From Arthrobacter sp. B1I2 (GTDB taxonomy: Bacteria > Actinomycetota > Actinomycetes > Actinomycetales > Micrococcaceae), in contig NZ_JAUSYC010000001.1 in the NCBI RefSeq assembly GCF_030816485.1, positions 3,782,001 to 3,846,000 on the forward strand: 64,000 nucleotides of DNA, written 5' to 3'. How positions within the stretch are numbered: position 1 is the stretch's first letter; the number at the start of each line of letters is the position of its first letter. A program made the translations under genes and the position numbers. The notes under the pieces are model-generated. The model searched no databases. It was not told the DNA's origin and saw only the letters and a list, made by a program, of their open reading frames with translations. This document shows positions 8,897-17,226 of the stretch, in pieces.

Positions 8897-10228
8897 TCAG
8901 CCGAACAGGTTCACCGGCTTCACGATGTCGGCGTAGATGAGCAGGGCGCTCATGCCCATCAGCAACGCGGCCACCACGTAGGTCACCGGGAGCAGCTTGG
9001 CGATATCGAAGGCTCCAGGGTCCGGCCGTCCGCGCAGCTTTGCCACCCGCCGCCGTACGCCCTCATACAGCGCCCCGGCAACATGGCCGCCGTCAAGCGG
9101 CAGGAGCGGGATCAGGTTGAACACCGCAAGCGCGAAGTTCAGCCCGGCCATCAGGCCAACGAGGGTCGCCACCCGGGACTGCAGCGGTATAGCTTCCATG
9201 GCCGCCACCTCGCCCGCCACCCTGCCTACGCCGACCACGCTGATGGGGCCGTTGGGGTCGCGGGGCTCTTCGCTGAAGGCAGCCTTGGCAACCCCCACCA
9301 CGCGGGCCGGCAGGTTGAAGACAACACCCGCCACCTGGCGGATGTTCTCCCCCGCCATGGGCAGGACGGACGACGCCGGCTGGGGCACCAGCGCCGTCTG
9401 CGCGCCGATGCCAAGGAATCCGACGTCCTGGTACTGGAGGTTGCCGGCGGCGTCGGTGGCCTGCCGTCCGTCGGCCCCCACCACGGGCCGGGCCGACAGG
9501 ACGGGAGTCACGGTGGTGGACACCGGGTTGCCGTCCCGCTGCACGGTGATGGACACTTCCCTGCCGGCGGAGGCGCGGATCCACTCCGTCAGCTGGTCCC
9601 AACTGGTCACTGGTTTGCCGTCGAAGGAGGTAATGGTGTCGCTGGGCTTCAACCCGGCAGCAGCGGCCGGCGTCAGCTGGCAGTCAGCGGAGTCGGGATC
9701 GACAGTCTGTCCCGCAGCCACCTGGCATTTGGAGACATCCGAAATGGTGGTGGTGGCTGTCGCAATACCGAAGCCCATCAGCAGCACGGCGGTGAGCAGC
9801 ACGCCGAGGATCATGTTCATGGCGGGCCCGCCCAGCATCACGATCACCTTTTTCCAGACCGGCAGGCGGTAAAAGACCCGGTTTTCATCGCCCGGCCCCA
9901 CTTCCTCGTGGGCCATGGAGCGCGCCTCGGTGGCAAGCGTCTGGAACATGCCGGTGCTGGAGGGCCGGACCGAACCGTCATCCTTGTTGGGCGGGTACAT
10001 GCCGATCATCGAGACGTACCCGCCCAACGGTACGGCCTTCAAACCGTATTCGGTTTCGCCTTTCCGGCGTGACCACAGCGTGGGCCCAAAGCCGATCATG
10101 TACTTGGTGACGCGGACTTTGAAGAGCTTGGCCGGCACCAGGTGCCCCACCTCGTGGAGCGCAATGGACACAGCAATGCCCAGCGCCACAAAGACGACGC
10201 CGAGGATGAAAAGTAGGACAGGGGTCAT
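8897..10228 (-). CDS. rip1: Rip1/RseP-type site-2 intramembrane metalloprotease (M50)
   Basis: A membrane-embedded zinc protease of regulated intramembrane proteolysis, which cleaves anti-sigma factors and other single-span proteins. The 443-residue protein has the zinc-binding HEVGH in the first membrane helix (SIALHEVGHLVPAK), a PDZ domain at about residues 180-260 (LKPSDTITSFDGKPVTSWDQL), and the third ligand region NLIPLLPLDGGH near the C-terminus. ATG 10226-10228 gives the usual short N-terminus (MTPVLLFILGVV). It follows dxr by 17 nt and matches the mycobacterial order dxr-rip1-gcpE (Rv2870c-Rv2868c). The local substrate anti-sigma factor is not in the window. Confidence 0.95.
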   Translation of the reverse strand: MTPVLLFILGVVFVALGIAVSIALHEVGHLVPAKLFKVRVTKYMIGFGPTLWSRRKGETEYGLKAVPLGGYVSMIGMYPPNKDDGSVRPSSTGMFQTLATEARSMAHEEVGPGDENRVFYRLPVWKKVIVMLGGPAMNMILGVLLTAVLLMGFGIATATTTISDVSKCQVAAGQTVDPDSADCQLTPAAAAGLKPSDTITSFDGKPVTSWDQLTEWIRASAGREVSITVQRDGNPVSTTVTPVLSARPVVGADGRQATDAAGNLQYQDVGFLGIGAQTALVPQPASSVLPMAGENIRQVAGVVFNLPARVVGVAKAAFSEEPRDPNGPISVVGVGRVAGEVAAMEAIPLQSRVATLVGLMAGLNFALAVFNLIPLLPLDGGHVAGALYEGVRRRVAKLRGRPDPGAFDIAKLLPVTYVVAALLMGMSALLIYADIVKPVNLFG

Positions 10229-10245
10229 GGAGGTGCTGCTGCTTC

Positions 10246-11430
10246 CTAGAGACTGCTGACTGCTAAACGTTCGTGGGCGCGGGCTCGTGCCCACCTTTCA
10301 GCATCCAGCACCGATTCCACCGTTACCCCGGAGGAACCTGAGTGTTCGCTGAGCACGCTGTCCACCGTATCCACAATGTCGGTGAACCGGATCCGGCCGG
10401 CGTGGAACGCGGTGACCGCCTCCTCGTTGGCCGCATTGAACACGGCAGGGAAAGTGCTCCCCTGCTTTGCGGCGTCCTTGGCAAGGCCGACGGCGGGAAA
10501 GGCTTCGGTGTCCAGCGGCTCGAAGGTCCAGGTGGCGGCCTGCGTCCAGTCGCAGGGGCTGGCGGCGTTGGGTACGCGGGCCGGCCAGCCGAGCCCCAGG
10601 GCGATGGGCAGTCGCATGTCGGGCGGCGAGGCCTGGGCAATGGTGGAGCCGTCAACGAACTGGACCATCGAGTGGACGACGGACTGGGGGTGCACCACCA
10701 CGTCGATACGGTCCAGCGGGATATCGAACAACAGGTGGGCCTCGATGACCTCCAGGCCCTTGTTCACCAGCGTGGCGGAATTGGTGGTGACCATCACGCC
10801 CATGTCCCAGGTGGGGTGGGCCAGCGCTTGCTGCGGGGTGGCTGCGTGGAGTTCCTCCCGGCTCCTGCCCCGGAACGGACCGCCGGAGGCCGTGAGGATG
10901 AGCTTGTCCACTTCGCCGGCAGCGCCGGAGCGCAGGCACTGGGCAATCGCGGAGTGTTCGGAGTCCACCGGCACGATCTGGCCTTCCCTGGCCGCGGCCT
11001 TGACCAGGCTGCCGCCCACGATCAGGGACTCTTTATTGGCCAGCGCCAACGTGGCCCCCGACTTCAGCGCCGCCAGGGTAGGGGCCAGGCCGATGGATCC
11101 GGTGATGCCGTTGAGCACCACGTCTGCGGGAACCGCGGCGATCCGGGCGGACGCGTCCGGGCCGGCCACAATCTCCGGCCGGTACCCTGGCCGGCCAGCT
11201 GCTGCTGCGGCTTCCCGGATCAGTGCTTCCAGCCGGCCGGGGTCCCCGCCGGCGATTCCCACGGCTGCTGCGCCGGTGTGGACAGCCTGCCGTGCCAGGA
11301 GTTCCAGGTTGCCGCCCCCGGCGCTGAGTGCCACCACCTCGAAAAGGTGCGGGGCGCCGTCGACGACGTCAATCGCCTGGGTGCCGATGGAACCGGTTGA
11401 TCCGAGGAGGACGATTCTGCGTGGCTGCAT
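10246..11430 (-). CDS. dxr: 1-deoxy-D-xylulose 5-phosphate reductoisomerase
   Basis: Catalyses the committed step of the MEP isoprenoid pathway: NADPH-dependent rearrangement and reduction of DXP to MEP. The 394-residue protein shows the NADPH-binding [10 protein letters not shown] at the N-terminus, the metal and substrate segments NKESLIVGG and [13 protein letters not shown], the flexible-loop region [28 protein letters not shown] given here as positions about 208-235, and the C-terminal FNAANEEAV. Length is normal. It heads the dxr-rip1 pair; a 100-nt divergent gap separates it from the lipase-maturation-factor gene. Confidence 0.97.
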   Translation of the reverse strand: MQPRRIVLLGSTGSIGTQAIDVVDGAPHLFEVVALSAGGGNLELLARQAVHTGAAAVGIAGGDPGRLEALIREAAAAAGRPGYRPEIVAGPDASARIAAVPADVVLNGITGSIGLAPTLAALKSGATLALANKESLIVGGSLVKAAAREGQIVPVDSEHSAIAQCLRSGAAGEVDKLILTASGGPFRGRSREELHAATPQQALAHPTWDMGVMVTTNSATLVNKGLEVIEAHLLFDIPLDRIDVVVHPQSVVHSMVQFVDGSTIAQASPPDMRLPIALGLGWPARVPNAASPCDWTQAATWTFEPLDTEAFPAVGLAKDAAKQGSTFPAVFNAANEEAVTAFHAGRIRFTDIVDTVDSVLSEHSGSSGVTVESVLDAERWARARAHERLAVSSL

Positions 11431-11530
11431 CCGTTAAGTATCCCGCACCCTTCCCGGCCTGCTTGCGCCCACGGTCCAGTGCGCCCGTGACCTGCTGCTG
11501 CGCCTTGACCGGAAGGCCACCCGGCGTAAC

Positions 11531-13009
11531 GTGGATTGCGTGGACTGGCTCGCGTGGTTTGATGCGCCGGAGTACCAATTCGCCCGGCAGGTGCTGCAAC
11601 GGGGTGTCGCGGCACTGTATTTCGTTGCGTTCCTGTCCACGCTGAACCAGTTCCCCGCCCTGCTGGGCGAGCGCGGCCTGCTCCCTGTGCCGGAGTTCCT
11701 TGCGGGGTTCACCCGCATGCGCCGGCCCACGCTGTTCCGCTGGCGGTACTCGGACGGGCTGCTGCGCGGGGTCTGTGCCATCGGCCTGCTGGTGTCGGCG
11801 CTGCTCGTGGCCGGGATCCCGCAGGCCGGCCCGCCCTGGGTTCCGCTGATTGCGTTCCTGGCGTTGTGGCTGCTGTACATGTCCATCGTGAACGTGGGCC
11901 AGACGTTCTACGGGTTCGGCTGGGAGATGTTGCTCCTGGAGGCAGGCTTCACCGTGGCGTTCCTGGGATCGAACCAGACGGAGCCGCCCCGGCTCATCCT
12001 GATCCTGATCGTGTGGCTGGTGTTCCGGCTGGAATTCGGGGCGGGAATGATCAAGATCCGCGGCGGCCGGGAGTGGCGCGACCTGACGGCGCTGTACTAC
12101 CACCATGAAACCCAGCCTATGCCCGGGCCCCTCAGCCGGCAGGCGCACCTCCTGCCCAAGCCGCTGCACCGGATCGAAGTGGTGGGCAACCACATCGCCC
12201 AGCTGGTGGTGCCGTTCCTGCTGTTCGCCCCGCAGCCCGTGGCCGGCGTCGCGGCGGGGGTCGTCGTCGTCACCCAGCTGTGGCTGGTGGCCAGCGGAAA
12301 CTTCGCCTGGTTGAACTGGATGGCTATCGTGCTGGCCTTCGCAGCCGTCAGCGATCCCGTGGCGCACGCCGTGATCCCGGCAATCCCGGCGGACTGGGAC
12401 GGTGCCATGGGCGGCCCGCGGGAAACCCCGATCTGGTGGCTGGCCATCACGCTCGCGGCGTCCCTCCTGCTGCTGGCCCTGAGCTACTGGCCGCTGCGCA
12501 ACCTCTTCTCCCGCCGGCAGCTGATGAACGCCAGCTTCAACCGGTGGCAGCTGGTCAACGCCTATGGTGCGTTCGGCACCGTGACCAAGCAGCGCATTGA
12601 GGTTGTGGTGGAAGGCACGCTGGACGACGACCCCGACGACAGCTCGGACTGGCGCGAGTACGGTTTCAAGGGCAAGCCCGGTGACGTGCGCCGGATCCCG
12701 CGGCAGTGGGCCCCGTACCATTTGCGGCTGGACTGGCTGATGTGGTTCCTGCCGCTGCGGACCGTGCACGAGGAATGGTTCTACGCGTTCCTGGCGAAGC
12801 TGCTGGCGGCGGACCGCCAGATGCTGCGGCTGCTCCGCCAGGACCCGTTCGACGGCGCCGCGCCGCACTGGGTGCGTGTGCGCAGTTTCCATTACCGTTT
12901 CGCCACCCGGAAGGAGTTCGCGGAGACAGGGAACCGCTGGGTGCGGACACTGCTGTACGAGCCGATCCCACCCACCTCCCTGCGGCGGTCGGAGGGACGG
13001 CAACGGTAG
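11531..13009 (+). CDS. Lipase maturation factor family membrane protein
   Basis: A 492-residue polytopic membrane protein homologous to LMF1-type proteins. Characteristic segments are the N-terminal DAPEYQFARQVLQRGVAALY, WLVFRLEFGAGMIKIRGG, the conserved LTALYYHHETQPMPGPLS, NRWQLVNAYGAFGTVTKQR, and the hydrophilic C-terminal domain with PRQWAPYHLRLDWLMWF. About eight hydrophobic segments precede the C-terminal domain. Vertebrate LMF1 helps lipases fold in the ER; the bacterial role is unknown, so the name denotes the family only. GTG at 11531 is used; GTG at 11540 would give the more usual MDWLAWFDAPEY start. It is a single-gene unit transcribed away from dxr. Confidence 0.9.
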   Translation: MDCVDWLAWFDAPEYQFARQVLQRGVAALYFVAFLSTLNQFPALLGERGLLPVPEFLAGFTRMRRPTLFRWRYSDGLLRGVCAIGLLVSALLVAGIPQAGPPWVPLIAFLALWLLYMSIVNVGQTFYGFGWEMLLLEAGFTVAFLGSNQTEPPRLILILIVWLVFRLEFGAGMIKIRGGREWRDLTALYYHHETQPMPGPLSRQAHLLPKPLHRIEVVGNHIAQLVVPFLLFAPQPVAGVAAGVVVVTQLWLVASGNFAWLNWMAIVLAFAAVSDPVAHAVIPAIPADWDGAMGGPRETPIWWLAITLAASLLLLALSYWPLRNLFSRRQLMNASFNRWQLVNAYGAFGTVTKQRIEVVVEGTLDDDPDDSSDWREYGFKGKPGDVRRIPRQWAPYHLRLDWLMWFLPLRTVHEEWFYAFLAKLLAADRQMLRLLRQDPFDGAAPHWVRVRSFHYRFATRKEFAETGNRWVRTLLYEPIPPTSLRRSEGRQR

Positions 13010-13038
13010 CTGAACGTCCGCTATGCGTCCGCAGCGGG

Positions 13039-13878
13039 TTATGCGCCGGCAGCGGCGCGGCGAATGATCTCCTGGGCATGCTTGAGGATGGGTCCGTCGA
13101 TCATCTTTCCCTGGTACTGGAAGACTCCCGATCCAGCTGACGCTGCAGCCTCCAGGAGCGCTTGAGCGGCGGCAACCTCGTCTTCAGAGGGTGCGTAGGC
13201 TTTGCGGACCAGGGCCGCCTGGCTGGGATGGATGCATGCTTTGGAGCTGAAGCCGGAGGCCACGGCGTCGGCAGCCTCGGCCGCGAGTCCGTCGAGGTCT
13301 GGGATGTTGGTGTACACGGCGTCCACCGCTTCCTTGCCGTAGGCGCGCGCGGCCAGCAGGACGGTGGAGCGGGCGTGCAGCGCCACCGCCCGGTAGCCGC
13401 CGTCGTCCTTTCGGCTGGAAGTACCCCCCAGGGTGGCCAGCAGGTCCTCCGCTCCCCACATGAGGCCCACCACGTTGGGGGCGGCGGCGATGGCCTCGGC
13501 GTTGAGCACGCCAAGGGCCGTTTCACACAGTGCTATCACCTGGTAGCCCTCCAGCGCCTTGAGCTGTTCGGCCGATTCGGCCTTGGCCAGCATCACGGTG
13601 CGGTAGGGCGTATGGGCCAGGCAGTGGAGGTCCTTTTCGAAGTCCGCGCTGCCAACGGGATTGACCCTGACTATGGTGCAGCTGGGTTCGAGCTCCGGTT
13701 CGACGCCGGTGGTTCCCAACTGGGCAAGGATGGCACCACGGGCGCGCTGCTTGTCCGCCGGTGCCACCGCGTCTTCCAGGTCCAGGATCACGGCGTCGGC
13801 CCGGGCGGCGGCCTTCTGGTAGCGCTCAGGCCGGTCGGCGGGGCAGAAAAGCAGCGCGGGTCCCATCACGAAAGTCAT
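13039..13878 (-). CDS. CitE-like (HpcH/HpaI family) beta-hydroxyacyl-CoA lyase
   Basis: A 279-residue TIM-barrel CoA-ester lyase. It has the N-terminal LFCPADRPERYQKAAARADAV, the DLEDAV metal and substrate motif, the Glu of IALCETALGV, and GLMWGAEDLLATLGG. In Mycobacterium tuberculosis the homologous last gene of the leucine operon (Rv2498c) was shown to cleave (R)-HMG-CoA to acetyl-CoA and acetoacetate and also citramalyl-CoA from itaconate. The same position here, after maoC with a 4-nt overlap and with no classical HMG-CoA lyase visible, supports that role. It is probably the terminal gene of the operon. Confidence 0.85.
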   Translation of the reverse strand: MTFVMGPALLFCPADRPERYQKAAARADAVILDLEDAVAPADKQRARGAILAQLGTTGVEPELEPSCTIVRVNPVGSADFEKDLHCLAHTPYRTVMLAKAESAEQLKALEGYQVIALCETALGVLNAEAIAAAPNVVGLMWGAEDLLATLGGTSSRKDDGGYRAVALHARSTVLLAARAYGKEAVDAVYTNIPDLDGLAAEAADAVASGFSSKACIHPSQAALVRKAYAPSEDEVAAAQALLEAAASAGSGVFQYQGKMIDGPILKHAQEIIRRAAAGA

Positions 13879-14432
13879 ACCGGCATTGTCTCCTGTCCGG
13901 CGTCCTGCGCCTTGACGTGGGCCTCACGCGTCCACATCAGGCAGCTGCGGGTGGCCCGGGCCACCACGGTGCCGTCCTGGTTGCGCCCGGTGTGCTCCAT
14001 GGTAACGATGCCCTGCCCCGGGCGTGAGGCCGAAAGCCGCTTGCCGGTGATGACGGTCTCCGTGTAGAGGGTGTCCCCGTGGTAGAGCGGGTGCGGGAAG
14101 GAGACGTCCGTCAGGCCCAGCTGGGCGATGATGGTCCCCTGGGTGAGCTGGGTGACGGACTGGCCCACCATGGTGGCAAGGGTGAACATCGAATTCATCA
14201 GCCGCCGGCCGAAAGGCTGCCCCGCGCTCCAGGCGGCATCCAGGTGCAGCGCCTGGGTGTTCATGGTGAGCGTGGTGAAGAGGACATTGTCGGTTTCGGT
14301 CACGGTGCGTCCCGGGCGGTGGGCGTACACCACGCCTTCCTCCAGCTCGTCGAAGTACAGCCCGCGCTGCTCGATGACGCGCCTACCGCCGCCGTCCTTC
14401 TGCAGGGAAGCCGGACCGTTGCCGTCCGTCAT
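13875..14432 (-). CDS. MaoC family (R)-specific enoyl-CoA hydratase/dehydratase
   Basis: A 185-residue hot-dog-fold protein. Visible are [20 protein letters not shown] and [20 protein letters not shown] (the N-H/D catalytic region of MaoC hydratases), [18 protein letters not shown], and [17 protein letters not shown]. It matches the MaoC-like gene (Rv2499c) in the mycobacterial leucine operon. Hydration of methylglutaconyl-CoA to the (R)-HMG-CoA cleaved by the CitE-like lyase is a logical role but is inference. ATG 14430-14432 overlaps the upstream CoA-transferase stop by 4 nt, and its own stop overlaps the lyase start by 4 nt. Confidence 0.87.
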   Translation of the reverse strand: MTDGNGPASLQKDGGGRRVIEQRGLYFDELEEGVVYAHRPGRTVTETDNVLFTTLTMNTQALHLDAAWSAGQPFGRRLMNSMFTLATMVGQSVTQLTQGTIIAQLGLTDVSFPHPLYHGDTLYTETVITGKRLSASRPGQGIVTMEHTGRNQDGTVVARATRSCLMWTREAHVKAQDAGQETMPV

Positions 14433-15226
14433 ACCGTGAGTTCCCGGTCTTCCTCGAACAGGTCCGCGCCGGTGGCCGCCACCACGTCCTCGGCCGAGAC
14501 GTTGGGGGCCAGTTCCCGCAGCACCAGCCTGGAAGCGCCGCCGTCCTTCACCACGTCGATCACTGCGAGGTCCGTGATGATCCGGTCCACGCAGCCCTTC
14601 CCGGTCAGCGGGAGCGAGCACTCCTGGACGATCTTGGGGTTGCCGTTGCGGTCCACATGCTCCATCATCACGATCACCCGCTTGGCGCCAAACACCAGGT
14701 CCATGGCGCCGCCCATGCCCTTGACCATCTTCCCTGGGATCATCCAGTTGGCCAGGTCACCGTTGGCGGCCACCTCCATGGCGCCCAGGACAGCGAGGTC
14801 CACGTGGCCGCCGCGGATCATGCCAAAGGATGTGGCGGAGTCGAAAAAAGCGGCGCCCCTGTTGACCGTCACGGTTTCCTTGCCGGCGTTGATCAGGTCC
14901 GGATCCACCGCGTCTTCAACGGGATAGGGCCCGACGCCGAGGATCCCGTTTTCCGAGTGAAGCACCACTTCCACCCCCTCGGGGATGTAGTTGGGAATCA
15001 GTGTGGGCATCCCGATCCCCAGGTTCACGTACTGGCCGTTGCGGAGTTCCCGGGCAACCCGGGCGGCGAGTTCGTTGCGCGTCCAGCCCTTCGTTTCCAC
15101 AGCGGATGTTGAATCACCCGGCCCAGCATGCTGCTGGGAACCGGTCCTCCGGTATTCGGGGCGTACGGCTTCGGGCCGCGGGGCTTCGGGGCTGTTGGGA
15201 TCCGTGCTCTTGGGAACCATGGTCAT
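14429..15226 (-). CDS. scoB: 3-oxoacid CoA-transferase subunit B
   Basis: A 265-residue beta subunit of a class I CoA-transferase (SCOT/AtoA type), which moves CoA from succinyl-CoA to acetoacetate or a related acid. The family start [19 protein letters not shown], the active-site glutamate context [16 protein letters not shown], and [18 protein letters not shown] are all visible. A divergent 48-residue Pro/Ser/Gly-rich N-terminus precedes the conserved part. The ATG overlaps the scoA stop by 4 nt (ATGA). In the operon it would activate or dispose of the acetoacetate released by the CitE-like lyase. Confidence 0.93.
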   Translation of the reverse strand: MTMVPKSTDPNSPEAPRPEAVRPEYRRTGSQQHAGPGDSTSAVETKGWTRNELAARVARELRNGQYVNLGIGMPTLIPNYIPEGVEVVLHSENGILGVGPYPVEDAVDPDLINAGKETVTVNRGAAFFDSATSFGMIRGGHVDLAVLGAMEVAANGDLANWMIPGKMVKGMGGAMDLVFGAKRVIVMMEHVDRNGNPKIVQECSLPLTGKGCVDRIITDLAVIDVVKDGGASRLVLRELAPNVSAEDVVAATGADLFEEDRELTV

Positions 15227-16026
15227 GCTCCTGCCTGCTGGTCGCTGCCGGGGGTTCGTCCTCCCGCGGGCGGTGCCGTGAGGGCAACCGTCCGCTTTTC
15301 GATCCGTTTCTCCCCGTCCCGCGCCAGGACGACCCGCTGGACGAAGATACCGGGGGTATGGATGTGTTCGGGGTCGAGTTCGCCGGGCTCCACGAGTTCC
15401 TCCACCTCGGCGATGGTGATCCTTCCGGCCATGGCACACAGCGGGTTGAAGTTCATCGCCGTAGCGTGGAAAACCAGGTTGCCGTGCCGGTCACCCTTCC
15501 ACGCGTGCACCAGCCCGAAGTCCGGCGTCAGGGACTCTTCCAGGACATAGTCCACTCCCCCGAAGGACCGCACTTCCTTCGGCTCGGAAGCAACCGCAAT
15601 GCCGCCGTTGGCGTCGTACTTCTGCGGCAGGCCGCCGTCGGACACCTGCGTGCCCACCCCCGCCTTGGTGTAGAAAGCCGGGATGCCCGCGCCCCCGGCC
15701 CGCAGCTTTTCGGCCAGCGTGCCCTGCGGGGTGAGCACCACTTCGAGCTCACCGGCCAGGTACTGCCTGGCGAACTCCTTGTTCTCGCCCACGTAGGAGC
15801 TGATGGTGCGGCGGATCCGCCCGTCCCGGAGCAGGATTCCCAGCCCCCAGTCGTCCACGCCGCAGTTGTTGCTGACGGTCTCCAGCCCCGAGGTGCCGGC
15901 CCGGTGCAGCGCGTCGATCAGTGCCACCGGAATTCCGCAGAGACCGAATCCGCCCACCGCCAGCGAGGCGCCGTCCGGGATGTCCGCAACCGCTTCGTCA
16001 GCGCTGGCAACAACCTTGTCAATCAT
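15223..16026 (-). CDS. scoA: 3-oxoacid CoA-transferase subunit A
   Basis: The alpha subunit partner of the overlapping scoB. The 267-residue protein has the N-terminal [20 protein letters not shown], the glycine-rich CoA-binding loop [31 protein letters not shown], and [13 protein letters not shown], all typical of SCOT/AtoD subunits. It lies 34 nt downstream of the acyl-CoA dehydrogenase gene on the same strand, so it is part of the leucine operon. The equivalents in Mycobacterium tuberculosis are scoA and scoB (Rv2504c and Rv2503c), there placed upstream of the carboxylase genes rather than downstream. Confidence 0.93.
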   Translation of the reverse strand: MIDKVVASADEAVADIPDGASLAVGGFGLCGIPVALIDALHRAGTSGLETVSNNCGVDDWGLGILLRDGRIRRTISSYVGENKEFARQYLAGELEVVLTPQGTLAEKLRAGGAGIPAFYTKAGVGTQVSDGGLPQKYDANGGIAVASEPKEVRSFGGVDYVLEESLTPDFGLVHAWKGDRHGNLVFHATAMNFNPLCAMAGRITIAEVEELVEPGELDPEHIHTPGIFVQRVVLARDGEKRIEKRTVALTAPPAGGRTPGSDQQAGA

Positions 16027-16060
16027 CGGTGATCCTCTCAGGCCGGCTACAGTCCCAGTT

Positions 16061-17224
16061 CTAAAGACCCAGTTCGCGGGCGATCAGCATCAGCTGGACC
16101 TCCGTGGTGCCCTCCCCCACTTCAAGGATCTTGGAGTCGCGGTAGTGGCGTGCCACGGTGAACTCGTTGATGAAGCCATAGCCGCCGAATACCTGGGTGG
16201 CATCCCGCGCGTTGTCCATGGCTGCCTCGCCTGCGACCATCTTAGCGATGGCCGCCTGGGTCTTGAACGGCTTGCCGGCAAGCATCCGGGCGGCTGCATC
16301 GTAATAGGCCAGGCGGGCGGTGTGGGCCCGCGCTTCCATCCGGGCGATCTTGAACGAGATGGCCTGGTACTTGCCGATCTGGTGTCCGAAGGCGCGGCGT
16401 TCGTTGGCGTATTTGACCGACAGGTCCACGCAGCCCTGCGCCGCACCCGTGGCCAGGGCTGCGATGGCGATGCGCCCCTCGTCCAGGATGGACAGGAAAT
16501 TGGCGTAACCGCGGCCCTCCTCTCCCAGCAGGTTAGCTTCCGGGACCCGGACGTCCCTAAGAGTCAGCGGGTGTGTGTCAGAGGCGTTCCAGCCCACCTT
16601 GTTGTATGGCTTTTCCGCCTTGAAGCCGGGGGTGTCGGTGGGCACCAGGATGGTGGAGATTTCCTTCCGGATGGAACCGTCCCCGCGTTCCTTCTGCCCG
16701 GTGACGGCGGTGACGGTGACCAGCCGCGTGATGTCCGTGCCCGAGTTGGTGATGAACTCCTTGTTGCCGTTGATCACCCACCCGCCGCCCTCCCGCCGGG
16801 CGTGGGTCTTGGTACCGCCGGCATCAGATCCTGCCTCCGGCTCTGTCAGGCCAAATCCGGCGAGCGCCTGGCCGGAGGCAAGCATCGGCAGCCACTCCTG
16901 TTTTTGTGCGTCCGTGCCGAAGCGGTAGACGGGCATGGCGCCCAGGGATACGCCGGCTTCGAGCGTGATGGCAACGGACTGGTCCACACGGCCAAGCTGC
17001 TCCAAGGCGAGCGCCAGGGCGAAGTAGTCCCCGCCCATGCCACCGTATTCTTCAGGGAACGGCAGCCCGAAGAGGCCCATCTCGGCCATTTGCTTCACCA
17101 CCCCGTAGGGGAAGCTGTGCTCTTCGTCGTGCTTGGCGGAGACCGGGGCCACCACGTTGTCCGCGAAATCGCGCACGGTGTCGCTGAGGTCCTGGTACTC
17201 CTCGGTGAGTTCAAAACCGGTCAT
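16061..17224 (-). CDS. Acyl-CoA dehydrogenase, isovaleryl-CoA dehydrogenase-like
   Basis: A 387-residue FAD-dependent acyl-CoA dehydrogenase of normal length. It has the FAD/substrate signatures [18 protein letters not shown] and [14 protein letters not shown], the [18 protein letters not shown] segment, and the C-terminal [20 protein letters not shown] with [16 protein letters not shown]. It should oxidise isovaleryl-CoA or another short branched acyl-CoA, passing electrons to ETF. It lies 2 nt downstream of the carboxylase alpha subunit and corresponds to fadE19 (Rv2500c) of the mycobacterial leucine operon. Exact chain specificity cannot be read from sequence alone. Confidence 0.92.
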   Translation of the reverse strand: MTGFELTEEYQDLSDTVRDFADNVVAPVSAKHDEEHSFPYGVVKQMAEMGLFGLPFPEEYGGMGGDYFALALALEQLGRVDQSVAITLEAGVSLGAMPVYRFGTDAQKQEWLPMLASGQALAGFGLTEPEAGSDAGGTKTHARREGGGWVINGNKEFITNSGTDITRLVTVTAVTGQKERGDGSIRKEISTILVPTDTPGFKAEKPYNKVGWNASDTHPLTLRDVRVPEANLLGEEGRGYANFLSILDEGRIAIAALATGAAQGCVDLSVKYANERRAFGHQIGKYQAISFKIARMEARAHTARLAYYDAAARMLAGKPFKTQAAIAKMVAGEAAMDNARDATQVFGGYGFINEFTVARHYRDSKILEVGEGTTEVQLMLIARELGL

Positions 17225-17226
17225 GT

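Noticed and set aside
11369..13003. 544-codon minus-strand frame opposite the lipase maturation factor gene
   Set aside because: Its translation is Gln/His/Arg-rich low complexity, typical of an antisense frame, while the plus strand carries the conserved family motifs.
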